Positions 8,385 to 17,309 of a stretch of DNA of 64,000 bases are shown piece by piece. The position numbers and the translations under genes are program-made. How positions within the stretch are numbered: position 1 is the first letter of the stretch; every line of letters begins with the position of its first letter. Origin of the DNA: Deltaproteobacteria bacterium (GTDB taxonomy: Bacteria; Myxococcota; JACRCW01). The stretch lies in NCBI GenBank assembly GCA_016218805.1, contig JACRCW010000031.1:40184-104183 (forward strand), in the 5' to 3' direction. The notes under the pieces are model-generated. The model was not told the origin of the DNA. It made no database searches and worked only from the letters and a program-made list of their open reading frames with translations.

Positions 8385-8963
8385 ATGACCAAGAAGCAGA
8401 AGCTGGTCAAGCGGTACGCCAACCGCAAGCTCTATGACACGCAGCGCTCCTGCTACGTGACGCTGGATGAGATTGCCGAGATGATCCGCACGGGTGACGA
8501 CGTGCGGGTGCTGGACAACAAGACCAAGGAGGACCTGACCGCGGTCACCTTTGCGCAGATCATCTTTGAGAGTGAGAAGCGCATGAGCCGCATGCCGCTG
8601 GCGCTGCTGCGCGGTCTCATCCAGAGCGGGAATGAAGCGCTGACGGACCTGGTGAACCGCGCGGTGACGCAGCCGGTGCAGCAGCTGAAGGCGGAGACGG
8701 AGAAGATGGTGGAACGGGTGGTGCACCGCTCGGAGGAGGCGCGCGAGGAGGCCCGCGCCGCCATCCGGGACCTGGTGCAGAGTTCGTCATCCGTGCTGGA
8801 GGAGTGGCAGCACCGCGTGGATGACCGCGTGGGCAGCACCATGGGCACCATGGGCCACCTGGTCCGGATGGGTTCTGACCTGGGCGAGCTCAAGGAGCGG
8901 CTGGACGCACTGGAGAAGAAGCTGTCCCGTCACGAGCGCGACCTGGGCGCGCGCCGGGGCTGA
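8385..8963 (+). CDS. phaR: PhaR-type polyhydroxyalkanoate regulator
   Basis: 192 residues with the PHB/PHA accumulation regulator DNA-binding domain at the N-terminus: KRYANRKLYDTQRSCYVTLD is its hallmark. It is followed by the conserved DVRVLDNKTKEDLT and a long helical C-terminal part with coiled-coil character (residues ~95-190). In PHA producers PhaR binds granules and represses phasin genes; in other bacteria it acts as a broader carbon regulator. The ATG at 8385 has GGAGG 7 bases upstream. No PHA synthase or phasin is nearby, so the regulon is unknown. The stop lies 4 bp before a patatin gene, implying cotranscription with a lipid hydrolase. Confidence 0.85.
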   Translation: MTKKQKLVKRYANRKLYDTQRSCYVTLDEIAEMIRTGDDVRVLDNKTKEDLTAVTFAQIIFESEKRMSRMPLALLRGLIQSGNEALTDLVNRAVTQPVQQLKAETEKMVERVVHRSEEAREEARAAIRDLVQSSSSVLEEWQHRVDDRVGSTMGTMGHLVRMGSDLGELKERLDALEKKLSRHERDLGARRG

Positions 8964-8967
8964 CGCG

Positions 8968-10140
8968 GTGGCCGCCCCCGCGCGCACCGCGCTGGTCCTG
9001 GGGGGTGGCGGGGTGACGGGCGGCTGGTTTGAGCTGGGTGTCCTGCGCGCGCTGGAGGCCGCGCTGACGACGTCCGCGCTGCTGGACATAGACATTGTGG
9101 TGGGGGTGAGCGCCGGGGCCGTGGTGGGCAGCCAGGTGGCCGCCGGGATTGCGCCCCACCAGATGGTGGCCGGGCTGGGGCGCCGCGGCGCGCACGTGGC
9201 CGCGCCGTTCAGCCGCCGGCACATGCTGCGCCCCAATTGGCGCGAGCTGGCCGCGCGCGCGCGCCTGGTGCCGCGGCGGCTGCTGGACGGGCTGTGGCTC
9301 GTGGCCACGGGGCAGGCGCCACGCGGGCCGCTGGACGCACTGTTTGCCCTGGGGGAACTGGTGCCGGCGGGTTTGCTGGACGGCTCCGGGCTGGAGGCGT
9401 TCATCCGCGGCAACCTGGAGCGGACCGCGTGCGCGGACCGGTTTGACGGTCTTACGCGCGCGCTGTTTGTGGTGGCGGTGGACGTGGACACGCACGAGCG
9501 GGTGGTGTTTGGCCTGCCGGGGCACCGCGCGGTGCGCATCTCCCGGGCGGTGCTGGCCAGCTCCAGCTTCCCGCCGGCGTTTGCGCCGTGCCGGATTGAC
9601 GGGCGGGACTACGTGGACGGCGGCGTGGACCGCAACTTCCACCTGGACATTGCCGCGGACGCTGGCGCCACGCTGCTGGTGTGCGTGAACCCCTACCTGC
9701 CGCTGTTCAACCCCCCCGCGCGGCATGCCGCCACGCTGGCGGACGGCCGCAAGGGCCGCATCATGGACAAGGGCATGCCCGGCGTGGTGGACCAGACGGT
9801 GCGCATGATCCTGCACAGCCGCATGGCGGACAGCGTGGCCGCCCTGCGCGCGCGCCGGCCGGACGTGGACATTGCCATGTTTGAGCCGCTCCCTGACGAC
9901 GACCACATGTTCCACTACAACGTGGCCCGCTTCTCCGCGCGGCTGTCCACCGCGCGCGTGGGCTACCTGGCCGCGTGGGCGCGGTTCACCGAACACTGGG
10001 ACCACTGGTCAGAGCGGTTTGCGGCGCATGGCCTGCCGCTGCGCCGGGAGGTGCTGGACGCGGAGGCGGACCGCCTGCGCGCCGGCAAACCGGGGCGCAC
10101 CGCTCTGTTGGGCCTGCTGGGCAACCCGCCGGCTCAGTGA
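8968..10140 (+). CDS. Patatin-like phospholipase
   Basis: 390 residues, GTG start 4 bp after the phaR stop. It has the patatin fold signatures: the oxyanion loop LVLGGGGVTGGWFELGV, the nucleophile elbow GVSAG (Ser near residue 41) and the catalytic Asp in YVDGGVDRN (near residue 216). SSSFPPAFAP lies before it, as in bacterial patatins. These enzymes hydrolyse acyl esters of phospholipids or neutral lipids. No signal peptide is visible, so it is probably cytosolic or peripheral. Pairing with a PHA-type regulator suggests storage-lipid or membrane-lipid turnover; that link is inference. Confidence 0.88.
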   Translation: MAAPARTALVLGGGGVTGGWFELGVLRALEAALTTSALLDIDIVVGVSAGAVVGSQVAAGIAPHQMVAGLGRRGAHVAAPFSRRHMLRPNWRELAARARLVPRRLLDGLWLVATGQAPRGPLDALFALGELVPAGLLDGSGLEAFIRGNLERTACADRFDGLTRALFVVAVDVDTHERVVFGLPGHRAVRISRAVLASSSFPPAFAPCRIDGRDYVDGGVDRNFHLDIAADAGATLLVCVNPYLPLFNPPARHAATLADGRKGRIMDKGMPGVVDQTVRMILHSRMADSVAALRARRPDVDIAMFEPLPDDDHMFHYNVARFSARLSTARVGYLAAWARFTEHWDHWSERFAAHGLPLRREVLDAEADRLRAGKPGRTALLGLLGNPPAQ

Positions 10141-11063
10141 GGCAGGCGCCAGCACGTGGTGGCGCCCAGCACGCGGCACGCCGCGGCCCCCGCGCGGTTG
10201 GCCCGCGCCAGCACCCGCCGCAACCCCGCGCCCTCCCACGCCGCCGCCCCGCCCAACAGCCCGGCAATGAGCGCGGCCATGAACGCGTCCCCTGCCCCGG
10301 TGGTGTCCACCACGCGCACCCGCCGCGCCGCCGCGGTGACGGGGCCGCCCTCCCCCAGCGCCACCGCGCCGCGGCCGCCCAGCGTCACCACCGCCAGGCG
10401 GGTGCACAGACCGCGCAACCCCCGCAGCGCGCCGTCCACGGTGCGCGCGCCCGTCAGCGCGCGCGCTTCGTCCAGGTTGGCCTTCACCACGTCCACGCCA
10501 TCCAGGGCCCGGCGCACCGCCGTCACGTTGGCGCGCACCGAGGGCCACACGCCGGGCCGCAGGTTCACGTCCACGCTGATGGGCAGTCCGCCGGCGCGGG
10601 CGGCAGCGCGCAGGCGGCGCAGCGCGTCCGTCCCCGCGGCCGGGCGCAGCGGGCCTGACGAGTGGTGCACCCAGCACGCGCCCGCCACCGGCCGGGGGCC
10701 CAGGTGGCGCGGGTGCAACAGGTTGTCCGCGGTGCCCTCACGCGCGGGCAGGAACGCGCGCTCACCGCGCCGGTCAATGGAGAGGAACACCAGGCCCGTG
10801 CGGGCGGCCACCGCGTGCGTACGCGTGGTGTCCACCCCGCGCCGCCGCAGCGCGTCCACCAGGAAGCTCCCCAGCGCGTCCGCGCCCACCGTGCCCAGGA
10901 GCGCCGCGGGTACGCCCAGCGCGCACAGCCCCACGGCAACGTTGGCCGGACTGCCGCCCTGCAGCATGCGCAGCCGGGTGGCGGCGGCCAGCGGTGTCCC
11001 CGCCGGCGTGGCGGCCAGGTCCACCAGGGCCTCACCGGCGCAGACCACCCGGCCCGGCCTCAT
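10134..11063 (-). CDS. PfkB-family carbohydrate kinase
   Basis: Ribokinase-fold sugar kinase of 309 residues. Seen: VVCAGEALVDL at the N-terminus, the substrate-binding MLQGGSPANVAVGLCALG (PfkB signature 1) and the C-terminal DTTGAGDAF (signature 2, catalytic Asp and anion hole). The substrate cannot be fixed from sequence; fructokinase, 2-keto-3-deoxygluconate kinase or ribokinase are possible. The start is taken at the ATG 11063 (MRPGRVV); an upstream start adds 15 residues. Its 3' end overlaps the stop of the convergent patatin gene by 7 bp. No sugar transporter or other sugar enzyme is adjacent. Confidence 0.88.
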   Translation of the reverse strand: MRPGRVVCAGEALVDLAATPAGTPLAAATRLRMLQGGSPANVAVGLCALGVPAALLGTVGADALGSFLVDALRRRGVDTTRTHAVAARTGLVFLSIDRRGERAFLPAREGTADNLLHPRHLGPRPVAGACWVHHSSGPLRPAAGTDALRRLRAAARAGGLPISVDVNLRPGVWPSVRANVTAVRRALDGVDVVKANLDEARALTGARTVDGALRGLRGLCTRLAVVTLGGRGAVALGEGGPVTAAARRVRVVDTTGAGDAFMAALIAGLLGGAAAWEGAGLRRVLARANRAGAAACRVLGATTCWRLPH

Positions 11064-11126
11064 GCGGGCCTCCGCGCGCGCCGGAGCGGGTGGCGTGCTA
11101 GTCTGCACGGGTTTGGAGGAGCGTTC

Positions 11127-12956
11127 ATGACCAGTGCGGATGCATCAAGGCTGGCGGGGCGGGGGAAGACCGCCATCGTCAGCGGCAAGGAGATGGACGC
11201 TGACCAGGCGGCCGCGCTCCACGAGGTCAAGGACATCTTCGGGAAACTGGCCAAGGCGCTCAAGCAGATCCTCCTGTACCGCCACAACAAGGAGCGTTAC
11301 GGCGAATACCTCCAGGACACGTACAGCGCGTTTGCGGACTACCTGCAGCGCCGCGGCCAGATGATGCTGCGCGTGCAGCCCACCGGCTACATGATGGGCG
11401 GCGTTGACGTCTACACCGACGAGAACCGCGACAACAATCTGTGCTACCCGTTCTACGCGCACGGCGTGCGGATGATCATCATCAACCCCGGCCTCACGCT
11501 GGACGAACTCATCCGCTTCCTCAACCTCATCTTCTCCGCGTCGGACAAGGGCGTGCGCCAGTCAGAGGACTTTGTCACGCGGCTGTGGAAGGCCGAGCTG
11601 CAGGCCATCCAGTACATCGTGGTGGAAGGCTTCAAGGCGGTGGAGGATGAAGACGCCGAAGAAGTCCAGATGGAGGTGGACAAGGTCGTCGCCTACCTCT
11701 ACCGGCAGCTGCAGTCCAACACGGATGACGTGGCGCGGTTTGCGCGCGTGGACACGGCGGACCTGGATCTCAAGCTCCAGGAAGTGGACCAGGTCCGCGG
11801 CAACGTCATCCAGGGGGAGACGGCCACGGCGGCGGACAAGGACCGCATCAAGCGCGCGCTGCACGAGGAAGAGAACCAGAAGCTGCTCCCCAAGATGGTG
11901 GTCATCCTGTTCCAGCTGCTGGAGCTGTGCACGGACCAGAAGAACTTTGAGGACGTGGCGGAGAGCTTCCTGCAGCTGCTGGACGCCATGCTGTTCTCCG
12001 AGCGGTTTGACGTCATCCAGCAGATCCTGGAGCGGTTTGACGTCAGCAAGAAGAAGAACCTGCGCGAGGGCGTGCCGGAGCTGGTGCAAGCCGCGCAGGA
12101 CCGGTTCCTGCTGAAGATGGGCGAACCGCAGCGCCTCAGCGCGCTCACGCAGATGTTCAACGCCGGCCCGGTGAAGAACCTGGAGGGCGTGCGGACCTAC
12201 CTGATGAACCTCTCCAGTGACGCGCTGGAGCCGCTGCTGGACTGCCTGGAGCGCGTGGAGGTGGCCAACAACCGCCGCGTGCTGTGTGACGTCATTGCCG
12301 AGCTGGCCAAGACCTACCCGGACCGCGTTGCCAACCGCCTGAGCCACCCGTCATCCCAGGTGGTGAAGGACATGATTTACATCCTGGACAAGATTGACCC
12401 GCCCAACAAGCTCAGCCTCATTGCCGGGCTGCTGGAGCACAGCTCCGTGGTGCTGCGGCTGGAGACCATCAACACGCTGGGCCGCAACCCGTCCGACGAG
12501 ACGCTCCCGTACATCATCAAGTGTCTCAAGGGGAATGACCCGCAAATGCGCGCGGCGGCAGCGCGCGTGATGCCGTTCTTTGCACCGGAGCGCGCGGCCA
12601 CGGAGCTGCTGCACCAGGCGGCCGCCGCGGACTTTGCCAAGCGGCCCAAGGACGAGCAACGCGCCCTCCTGTCCTCCATCTGCCTGGTGCAGCACCCGCG
12701 CTGCCAGCAGTACGTGGCCAACATCCTGGGCGCCAAGGGCAACCTGCTCACGCGCACCAAGGTGGATGAAGCCAAGATGCAAATCATTGAGGCCATGGCC
12801 ACCGTGGTCAGCATCCCCATGCTGCAGCAGCTGGCGGCCATTGTGCAGGACGCCACCCAGTCCAAGGAACTGCAGTTGGCCGCGCGCAACGCCGCGCTGG
12901 AGATGCGCAACAAGCTGATGGGCGGACAGCCCGCCGCACCCCGGCCCGCAGGCTGA
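11127..12956 (+). CDS. HEAT-repeat protein
   Basis: 609 residues, no signal peptide. The N-terminal ~170 residues form a distinct domain (AKALKQILLYRHNKERY... VRMIIINPGLTLDELIRFLN). The C-terminal ~330 residues are HEAT-type helical repeats, for example SSQVVKDMIYILDKI, SSVVLRLETINTLG and DPQMRAAAARVMPFF. HEAT solenoids mediate protein-protein contacts. The ATG at 11127 has GGAGGA 6 bases upstream. It lies 30 bp before an HD-domain gene in the same direction, whose N-terminal region looks related to this one, so the two probably act together. Function otherwise unknown. Confidence 0.8.
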   Translation: MTSADASRLAGRGKTAIVSGKEMDADQAAALHEVKDIFGKLAKALKQILLYRHNKERYGEYLQDTYSAFADYLQRRGQMMLRVQPTGYMMGGVDVYTDENRDNNLCYPFYAHGVRMIIINPGLTLDELIRFLNLIFSASDKGVRQSEDFVTRLWKAELQAIQYIVVEGFKAVEDEDAEEVQMEVDKVVAYLYRQLQSNTDDVARFARVDTADLDLKLQEVDQVRGNVIQGETATAADKDRIKRALHEEENQKLLPKMVVILFQLLELCTDQKNFEDVAESFLQLLDAMLFSERFDVIQQILERFDVSKKKNLREGVPELVQAAQDRFLLKMGEPQRLSALTQMFNAGPVKNLEGVRTYLMNLSSDALEPLLDCLERVEVANNRRVLCDVIAELAKTYPDRVANRLSHPSSQVVKDMIYILDKIDPPNKLSLIAGLLEHSSVVLRLETINTLGRNPSDETLPYIIKCLKGNDPQMRAAAARVMPFFAPERAATELLHQAAAADFAKRPKDEQRALLSSICLVQHPRCQQYVANILGAKGNLLTRTKVDEAKMQIIEAMATVVSIPMLQQLAAIVQDATQSKELQLAARNAALEMRNKLMGGQPAAPRPAG

Positions 12957-12986
12957 GCCGCCCGGCAACGACACGGAGTTCCCCAC

Positions 12987-14297
12987 ATGGCAGACCCGGC
13001 ACCCAACCCGCTGGACACATCCACACCGCAGATGCAGGCGCAATCCGCCCACAGCGGCAAGGTGGGCAAGCTGGGCGTGGAGGTGGTGAGCACGCTGTAC
13101 ATGCTCATCCGCAACGTGCGCCTGCATGACCCCACCAACGCGGTGTTTGAGAAGCCGTTTGCCGCCCTGCGTGACGCCATCAACACCATTGTGTCCGTGG
13201 AGGGCTCCTTCAACCTGCACGCCGTGGGCACCACCGTCTACCTCAACGGCAAGCAGCTGCGCATGGACTTCACGTCGCTGGAGAACGTGAAGTTCCTCAC
13301 CGAGGAGTTCAAGCGCAAGGACGTGGGTGGCTTTGCCGTGCAGCGGCAGGTGCAGGTCAAGGAGCTGCAGGATTTCATCTGGATCTTTTCGCGCGAGAAC
13401 AGCGCCGCCGCCGAAGAGGACGGCGCGGGCGGCCGCAAGCTGGCCAACATCAAGGTGGGTAAGTTTGCCAAAATCCGCGAGCAGATGGAGAAGGAAGAAC
13501 AGAATGAGATGGACACCGCGCGGCAGGTGGACCGCAAGAAGTACGCGCTGACCGTCTACGCGCGTGCCGTGTACTTCATGAGCAAGTTCCTGGACCGGCT
13601 GCGCGAAGCCGCCACGCTGCCCGCCATGGCCAAGGCCGCGCGCATTGTGCAGGACTTTGTGGACCTGGCGTTTGAGCAGAAGAGCCACTTCCTGGGCATG
13701 ACGACGACGCGGTCCCTGGAGGAGTACCTGCAGTACCACTCCGTCAACACGTGCCTGCTGTCCATTGTGTTCGGCAATGAGCTGGGCCTCAGCCGCGCGC
13801 AACTGCACGAGCTGGCGATGGCCGCCCTGTTCCACGACATTGGCATGGCGGAGATTCCCAACAACGTGCTGGCCAAGCCCAAGGGCCTCACCAAGGACGA
13901 GCGCCGCATGGTGGACCTCTTCCCGCTCTATACGGTGAAGACCATGCTGCGCGGCCGCATGCTGGACCAGGAGACCGTCAAGCGCATGGTGGCCGCCTAC
14001 GAAGCCAAGATTGACTACAGCCTGCCCATGAAACAGCCCGACGGGTCCATCAAGCTGATGATGCCCAAGGTGGAACTGGGCGTGTACGGGAAGATCATTG
14101 GCATCTGCGCCACGTATGACGCGCTCACCTCCGCCCGCCCCTTCCGTGAGGCGTACGGCCCGGAGGTGGCCATGACGCTGATGATGGGAGACATGAAGTA
14201 CAAGTTTGATCCCATCCTGCTGAAGATCTTCATGAAGGTGATGGCCATCCAGCCGGTGAAGGTCATGAAGAAGGGCACCACCATAGAAATCGGCTGA
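12987..14297 (+). CDS. HD-GYP-derived protein with a degenerate GYP region
   Basis: 436 residues. Residues ~20-130 resemble the N-terminal domain of the upstream HEAT protein. From about residue 230 it is an HD-GYP-like domain: YHSVNTCLLSI, FHDIGMAEIP (metal-binding HD near residue 283), and the late YDALTSARPFREAYGP typical of the family. Where HD-GYP c-di-GMP phosphodiesterases carry HHExxDGxGYP, this protein reads AAYEAKIDYSLPMKQPDGS, so the second His pair and the GYP motif are missing. The family hydrolyses c-di-GMP; this copy may have changed substrate, be inactive, or act as a receptor. Activity cannot be decided from sequence. Confidence 0.85.
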   Translation: MADPAPNPLDTSTPQMQAQSAHSGKVGKLGVEVVSTLYMLIRNVRLHDPTNAVFEKPFAALRDAINTIVSVEGSFNLHAVGTTVYLNGKQLRMDFTSLENVKFLTEEFKRKDVGGFAVQRQVQVKELQDFIWIFSRENSAAAEEDGAGGRKLANIKVGKFAKIREQMEKEEQNEMDTARQVDRKKYALTVYARAVYFMSKFLDRLREAATLPAMAKAARIVQDFVDLAFEQKSHFLGMTTTRSLEEYLQYHSVNTCLLSIVFGNELGLSRAQLHELAMAALFHDIGMAEIPNNVLAKPKGLTKDERRMVDLFPLYTVKTMLRGRMLDQETVKRMVAAYEAKIDYSLPMKQPDGSIKLMMPKVELGVYGKIIGICATYDALTSARPFREAYGPEVAMTLMMGDMKYKFDPILLKIFMKVMAIQPVKVMKKGTTIEIG

Positions 14298-14298
14298 T

Positions 14299-14871
14299 TC
14301 AGCCGCGCGTGGCCAGCACGCACCCGACAAACAGCGCGTGCAGCCGGCGCAGCAACTCCGCACCGGGCTCATCCCCCAGCCGCTCCACCGCCGCGGCCAC
14401 CGCCTCCAGCGTGCTCAACCCGTCATCCCGCGGGGGGCGGCGCAGGCGCTGCAACGGCGCTTCCGCCGCCGGCAGCGCAAAACGCGGCATTTCCCGGAGC
14501 GCGCCAATGCGCTGCACCATCCGGCGCGCCTGCGTCCAGCTCCCGTCCACCACGATGATCCGCCGCGGCGGCGGCACCGGAGGGGCGCGCAGCGGCTGGG
14601 CCGAGGGAAACAGCAGCCAGTCCCCGGGAGCGCCCAGGCCGGAGGTGTCCAGCGGCTCACCGGGAACGCCCAGGTCCCACAGTTCGCTGTTGGGCAGCGC
14701 CAGCGGTACCAGCCGCGCGGTGTTGGAGCCCTTGAAGCGCTCCGTCATGTGCCGCACCACAAGAAACCGCGCCGTGGTCTGCACGCGCGGCACATACGCG
14801 CACAGGCACCAGGCGCGCAGCAGGTAGCAGCGCGGACACCGCAGCGCGGGATTGCCCTTGCCGCGGGACAC
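14299..14871 (-). CDS. DTW-domain tRNA-uridine aminocarboxypropyltransferase
   Basis: DTW-domain enzymes (E. coli TapT) add the 3-amino-3-carboxypropyl group of SAM to tRNA uridine (acp3U). Seen: the zinc-binding start RCPRCYLLRAWCLC, the VVDGSWTQARRM segment where the family has DTW (here DGSW, a conservative change), and the STLEAVAAAV helix. Length is about 190 residues, as usual. The GTG at 14871, 4 bp after the upstream stop, is used; a TTG at 14907 would add 12 residues and overlap the upstream gene. It is last in a run carA-hypothetical-DTW and converges on the HD gene with 1 bp between stops. Confidence 0.82.
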   Translation of the reverse strand: MSRGKGNPALRCPRCYLLRAWCLCAYVPRVQTTARFLVVRHMTERFKGSNTARLVPLALPNSELWDLGVPGEPLDTSGLGAPGDWLLFPSAQPLRAPPVPPPRRIIVVDGSWTQARRMVQRIGALREMPRFALPAAEAPLQRLRRPPRDDGLSTLEAVAAAVERLGDEPGAELLRRLHALFVGCVLATRG

Positions 14872-14875
14872 CGCG

Positions 14876-15538
14876 CTACCACAGGGGGAACAGGCCGCGC
14901 GGGACAATGTCGCGGTACAGGTCCGGCGGGGGGACGTGGCGGTAGCGGTCCACCTTCACGCGCTTCTGGAACAGCTGCTGCTGCGCCTCCGCATACGCCG
15001 CGGCCCCCGCCTTGCGCGCGTGGCGCAGCACCTTGCGCACCTGCCCCCGCACCTCCGTGGGATGGAACAAGGGAAAGCCGGTGAAGAACCACCCGTCCTC
15101 AAGCGGCACCAGGCGCGCGTGGAACACGTCGCCCCGGCCCACGCCCACCAGGCGGCGGCGCTCGTGCACCACCAGGCGGTCCATGGTGAACAGGTCGCGC
15201 ACGCGGATGGTGCCTTCGTCCATGCCCTCCAGCAGGAACACGCCGGGGCGCGTGCGGGCCAGCGCCTGGAACGGCTCCAACTCCGCCGCCGGCAATACGC
15301 CCTGCTGCTCCTTGAGGAAGCGCTCCACCGGCGTGCCCATGGCCTCCATGGGCCGGTCACACAGGTACCAGTCCACAAACGCGTCCATCACCGGTTCAAA
15401 ACACGGTTCCTCGTCACGCACTTCGCCGCTGGCGCGGAAGAAGTCCGCGCGCGCGCGCAGCATCTCCTCCCGGTGCGGACCATCCCCGGCCCACGCCATC
15501 AGGCGCTCCTTGAGCTGCGCAACCTGGGGCGTGGTCAC
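14876..15538 (-). CDS. Conserved hypothetical protein
   Basis: 220 residues, not recognised. No signal peptide, membrane segment or catalytic motif is visible. It is rich in charged residues with mixed alpha/beta character; a central part reads [19 protein letters not shown] and the C-terminus is basic and aromatic ([17 protein letters not shown]). The GTG start overlaps the carA stop as GTGA, so it is translationally coupled to carA, and the DTW gene follows within 4 bp. Context therefore suggests a constitutively expressed cytosolic protein, but gives no function. Confidence 0.7.
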   Translation of the reverse strand: MTTPQVAQLKERLMAWAGDGPHREEMLRARADFFRASGEVRDEEPCFEPVMDAFVDWYLCDRPMEAMGTPVERFLKEQQGVLPAAELEPFQALARTRPGVFLLEGMDEGTIRVRDLFTMDRLVVHERRRLVGVGRGDVFHARLVPLEDGWFFTGFPLFHPTEVRGQVRKVLRHARKAGAAAYAEAQQQLFQKRVKVDRYRHVPPPDLYRDIVPRGLFPLW

Positions 15539-16713
15539 GACGGGAGGCCCTCCTCCGGCTCCAGGCCCAACACCATGCGCCGGAATGCCAGGAAATGGTG
15601 CCGGGTGTCATGCGGCCCCGGCGCCGCTTCCGGGTGGTATTGCACGGAAAACGCACGGTGGCCGGGCGCGCGCAGGCCTTCCACCGTGCCGTCGGAGAGG
15701 TTCACTTCGCTGACGGACAGCCCCGGTGGCAGGCCGGCGGGGTCCACCGCAAACCCGTGGTTTTGACTGGTCACGTGGACGCGCCCGGTGGCCAGGTCCT
15801 GCACCGGCTGGTTGCCGCCGCGGTGGCCAAAGCGGAGCTTGTAGGTCCGCGCGCCCAGCGCCAGCGCCATGAGCTGGTGCCCCAGGCAGATGCCAAACAC
15901 CGGCAGCTTCCCCAGCAGGCGCCCCACCTCCGCCACCATGTCCGTGCACGCCGCCGGGTCACCAGGGCCGTTGGAGAGGAACACGCCGTCCGGGCGCTGG
16001 GCCAGGACGTCCTGCGCGGAGGTGGCGGCGGGGACCACCGTCACGCGAAACCCCGCGCTGACCAGCAACCGCAGGATGTTGCGCTTGGCCCCGTAGTCAA
16101 ACGCCACCACGTGCGGCCGCACCTGTGGGCGCGGCAGCACCGGGAAGACGGGGGGTTCGCCCGCCAGCGGGGCCACGGGCTCAGCAAACGCGTGGGCGGT
16201 GGGCGTGGTCACGCGCGTGACCCAGTCCTGGCCGTGCATGGTGGGCAGCGTGGCGGCGCGGGCCACCAGCGCGTCCACGTCCGGGGCTTGCCCGGGATGG
16301 CCGGACCACAGCAGGCCGGGCTGCGCTCCCGCGGTGCGCAGGTGGCGCACCAGCGCGCGGGTGTCCACGTCACACAATCCGGGGATGCCGTGCGCGCTCA
16401 GGTAGTCCTCCAGCGACCGCTCCGCGCGCCAGCTGGACACCACCTCCGGGAGCGCGCGGATGACCAGGCCGCGGGCGGCGGGCCGTGCGGCCTCCAGGTC
16501 CGCCTCCGTGATGCCGTAGTTGCCCACCTGGGCGGCGGTCAGCGTGACCACCTGCCCGGCGTAGGACGGGTCCGTGAGGATCTCCGGGTAGCCGGTGAGG
16601 CTGGTGTTGAACACCACCTCCCCGTCAGAGCTGCCGGCGGCGCCAAACGCCCGTCCGCGCAGCACCGTGCCGTCCTTGAGGGCCAGCACTCCCGGCCGCA
16701 ACCCCAGCGCCAT
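15535..16713 (-). CDS. carA: Carbamoyl-phosphate synthase small subunit
   Basis: CarA is the glutamine amidotransferase subunit that feeds ammonia to CarB for carbamoyl phosphate, used for pyrimidines and arginine. At 392 residues it is of normal length. Seen: [14 protein letters not shown] and [19 protein letters not shown] in the N-terminal domain; the class I GATase domain with the catalytic Cys in FGICLGHQ (near residue 276) and the His/Glu of [10 protein letters not shown]. The ATG at 16713 has GGAGG 6 bases upstream; a longer frame adds only low-complexity sequence. carB is not in the window. Confidence 0.96.
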   Translation of the reverse strand: MALGLRPGVLALKDGTVLRGRAFGAAGSSDGEVVFNTSLTGYPEILTDPSYAGQVVTLTAAQVGNYGITEADLEAARPAARGLVIRALPEVVSSWRAERSLEDYLSAHGIPGLCDVDTRALVRHLRTAGAQPGLLWSGHPGQAPDVDALVARAATLPTMHGQDWVTRVTTPTAHAFAEPVAPLAGEPPVFPVLPRPQVRPHVVAFDYGAKRNILRLLVSAGFRVTVVPAATSAQDVLAQRPDGVFLSNGPGDPAACTDMVAEVGRLLGKLPVFGICLGHQLMALALGARTYKLRFGHRGGNQPVQDLATGRVHVTSQNHGFAVDPAGLPPGLSVSEVNLSDGTVEGLRAPGHRAFSVQYHPEAAPGPHDTRHHFLAFRRMVLGLEPEEGLPS

Positions 16714-16799
16714 CCGCACCTCCTGCCGGGCGGCCGACCCACGCGGCCCGCGCCGGGCGGGGTCCCTTTGCACCCGCGCGGGGCCCGCGGCAAGTGCCG

Positions 16800-17168
16800 T
16801 CAGAACTTCTGGTAGGACTGCGCCACCGTCCACTTGAAGCGCATGGGCTTGGTCTTGCCGGTGCCGTAGAACACCGCCACGTTGATGTACTCGCAGTTGA
16901 CCTTGGCCCCGTCCACGGTCTCACCCTCCACGTAGATGCAGGAGTCCTCCGGGAGTTCCTTGCCCAGGATCACCGCGGACTGCTTCTTGAACGTCTCGTA
17001 CGCCCGCATCCGGTAGCTCTTCTCGCGGCTGACGGCGATCCATTCGCGCGCGGCCTGCTTGAGCTGGAAGTTGCCCCACCAGATGGGGATGAAGATGAAC
17101 CCGAAGTACAACCCCACCAGCGCGAGGAACATCACGATGTACGTGGCGGTCTTGTTGGCGGCGACCAT
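16800..17168 (-). CDS. Small membrane-anchored hypothetical protein
   Basis: 122 residues. One N-terminal membrane segment ([20 protein letters not shown], residues ~10-30) acts as a signal anchor, followed by a soluble domain with two Cys (DSCIYVEG and VNCEYINV) placed outside the cytoplasm. The plan resembles small DUF4845-like proteins, but similarity is not certain. It lies 86 bp upstream of carA in the same direction, too far to assume coupling. No function is proposed. Confidence 0.65.
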   Translation of the reverse strand: MVAANKTATYIVMFLALVGLYFGFIFIPIWWGNFQLKQAAREWIAVSREKSYRMRAYETFKKQSAVILGKELPEDSCIYVEGETVDGAKVNCEYINVAVFYGTGKTKPMRFKWTVAQSYQKF

Positions 17169-17309
17169 GCGTTCAACCCCTGCTCCACCTCGGAGCGGCC
17201 CCGGTTGCCGGTTGCAGGTACCGCGCGCATTGCGCCGCCGTCAAAGGTGACTCCGCGCGCCTCCGTGCTTGACGCGCGCGTGCGGTGGGTGTCCAACGTC
17301 GTCCCGCGC

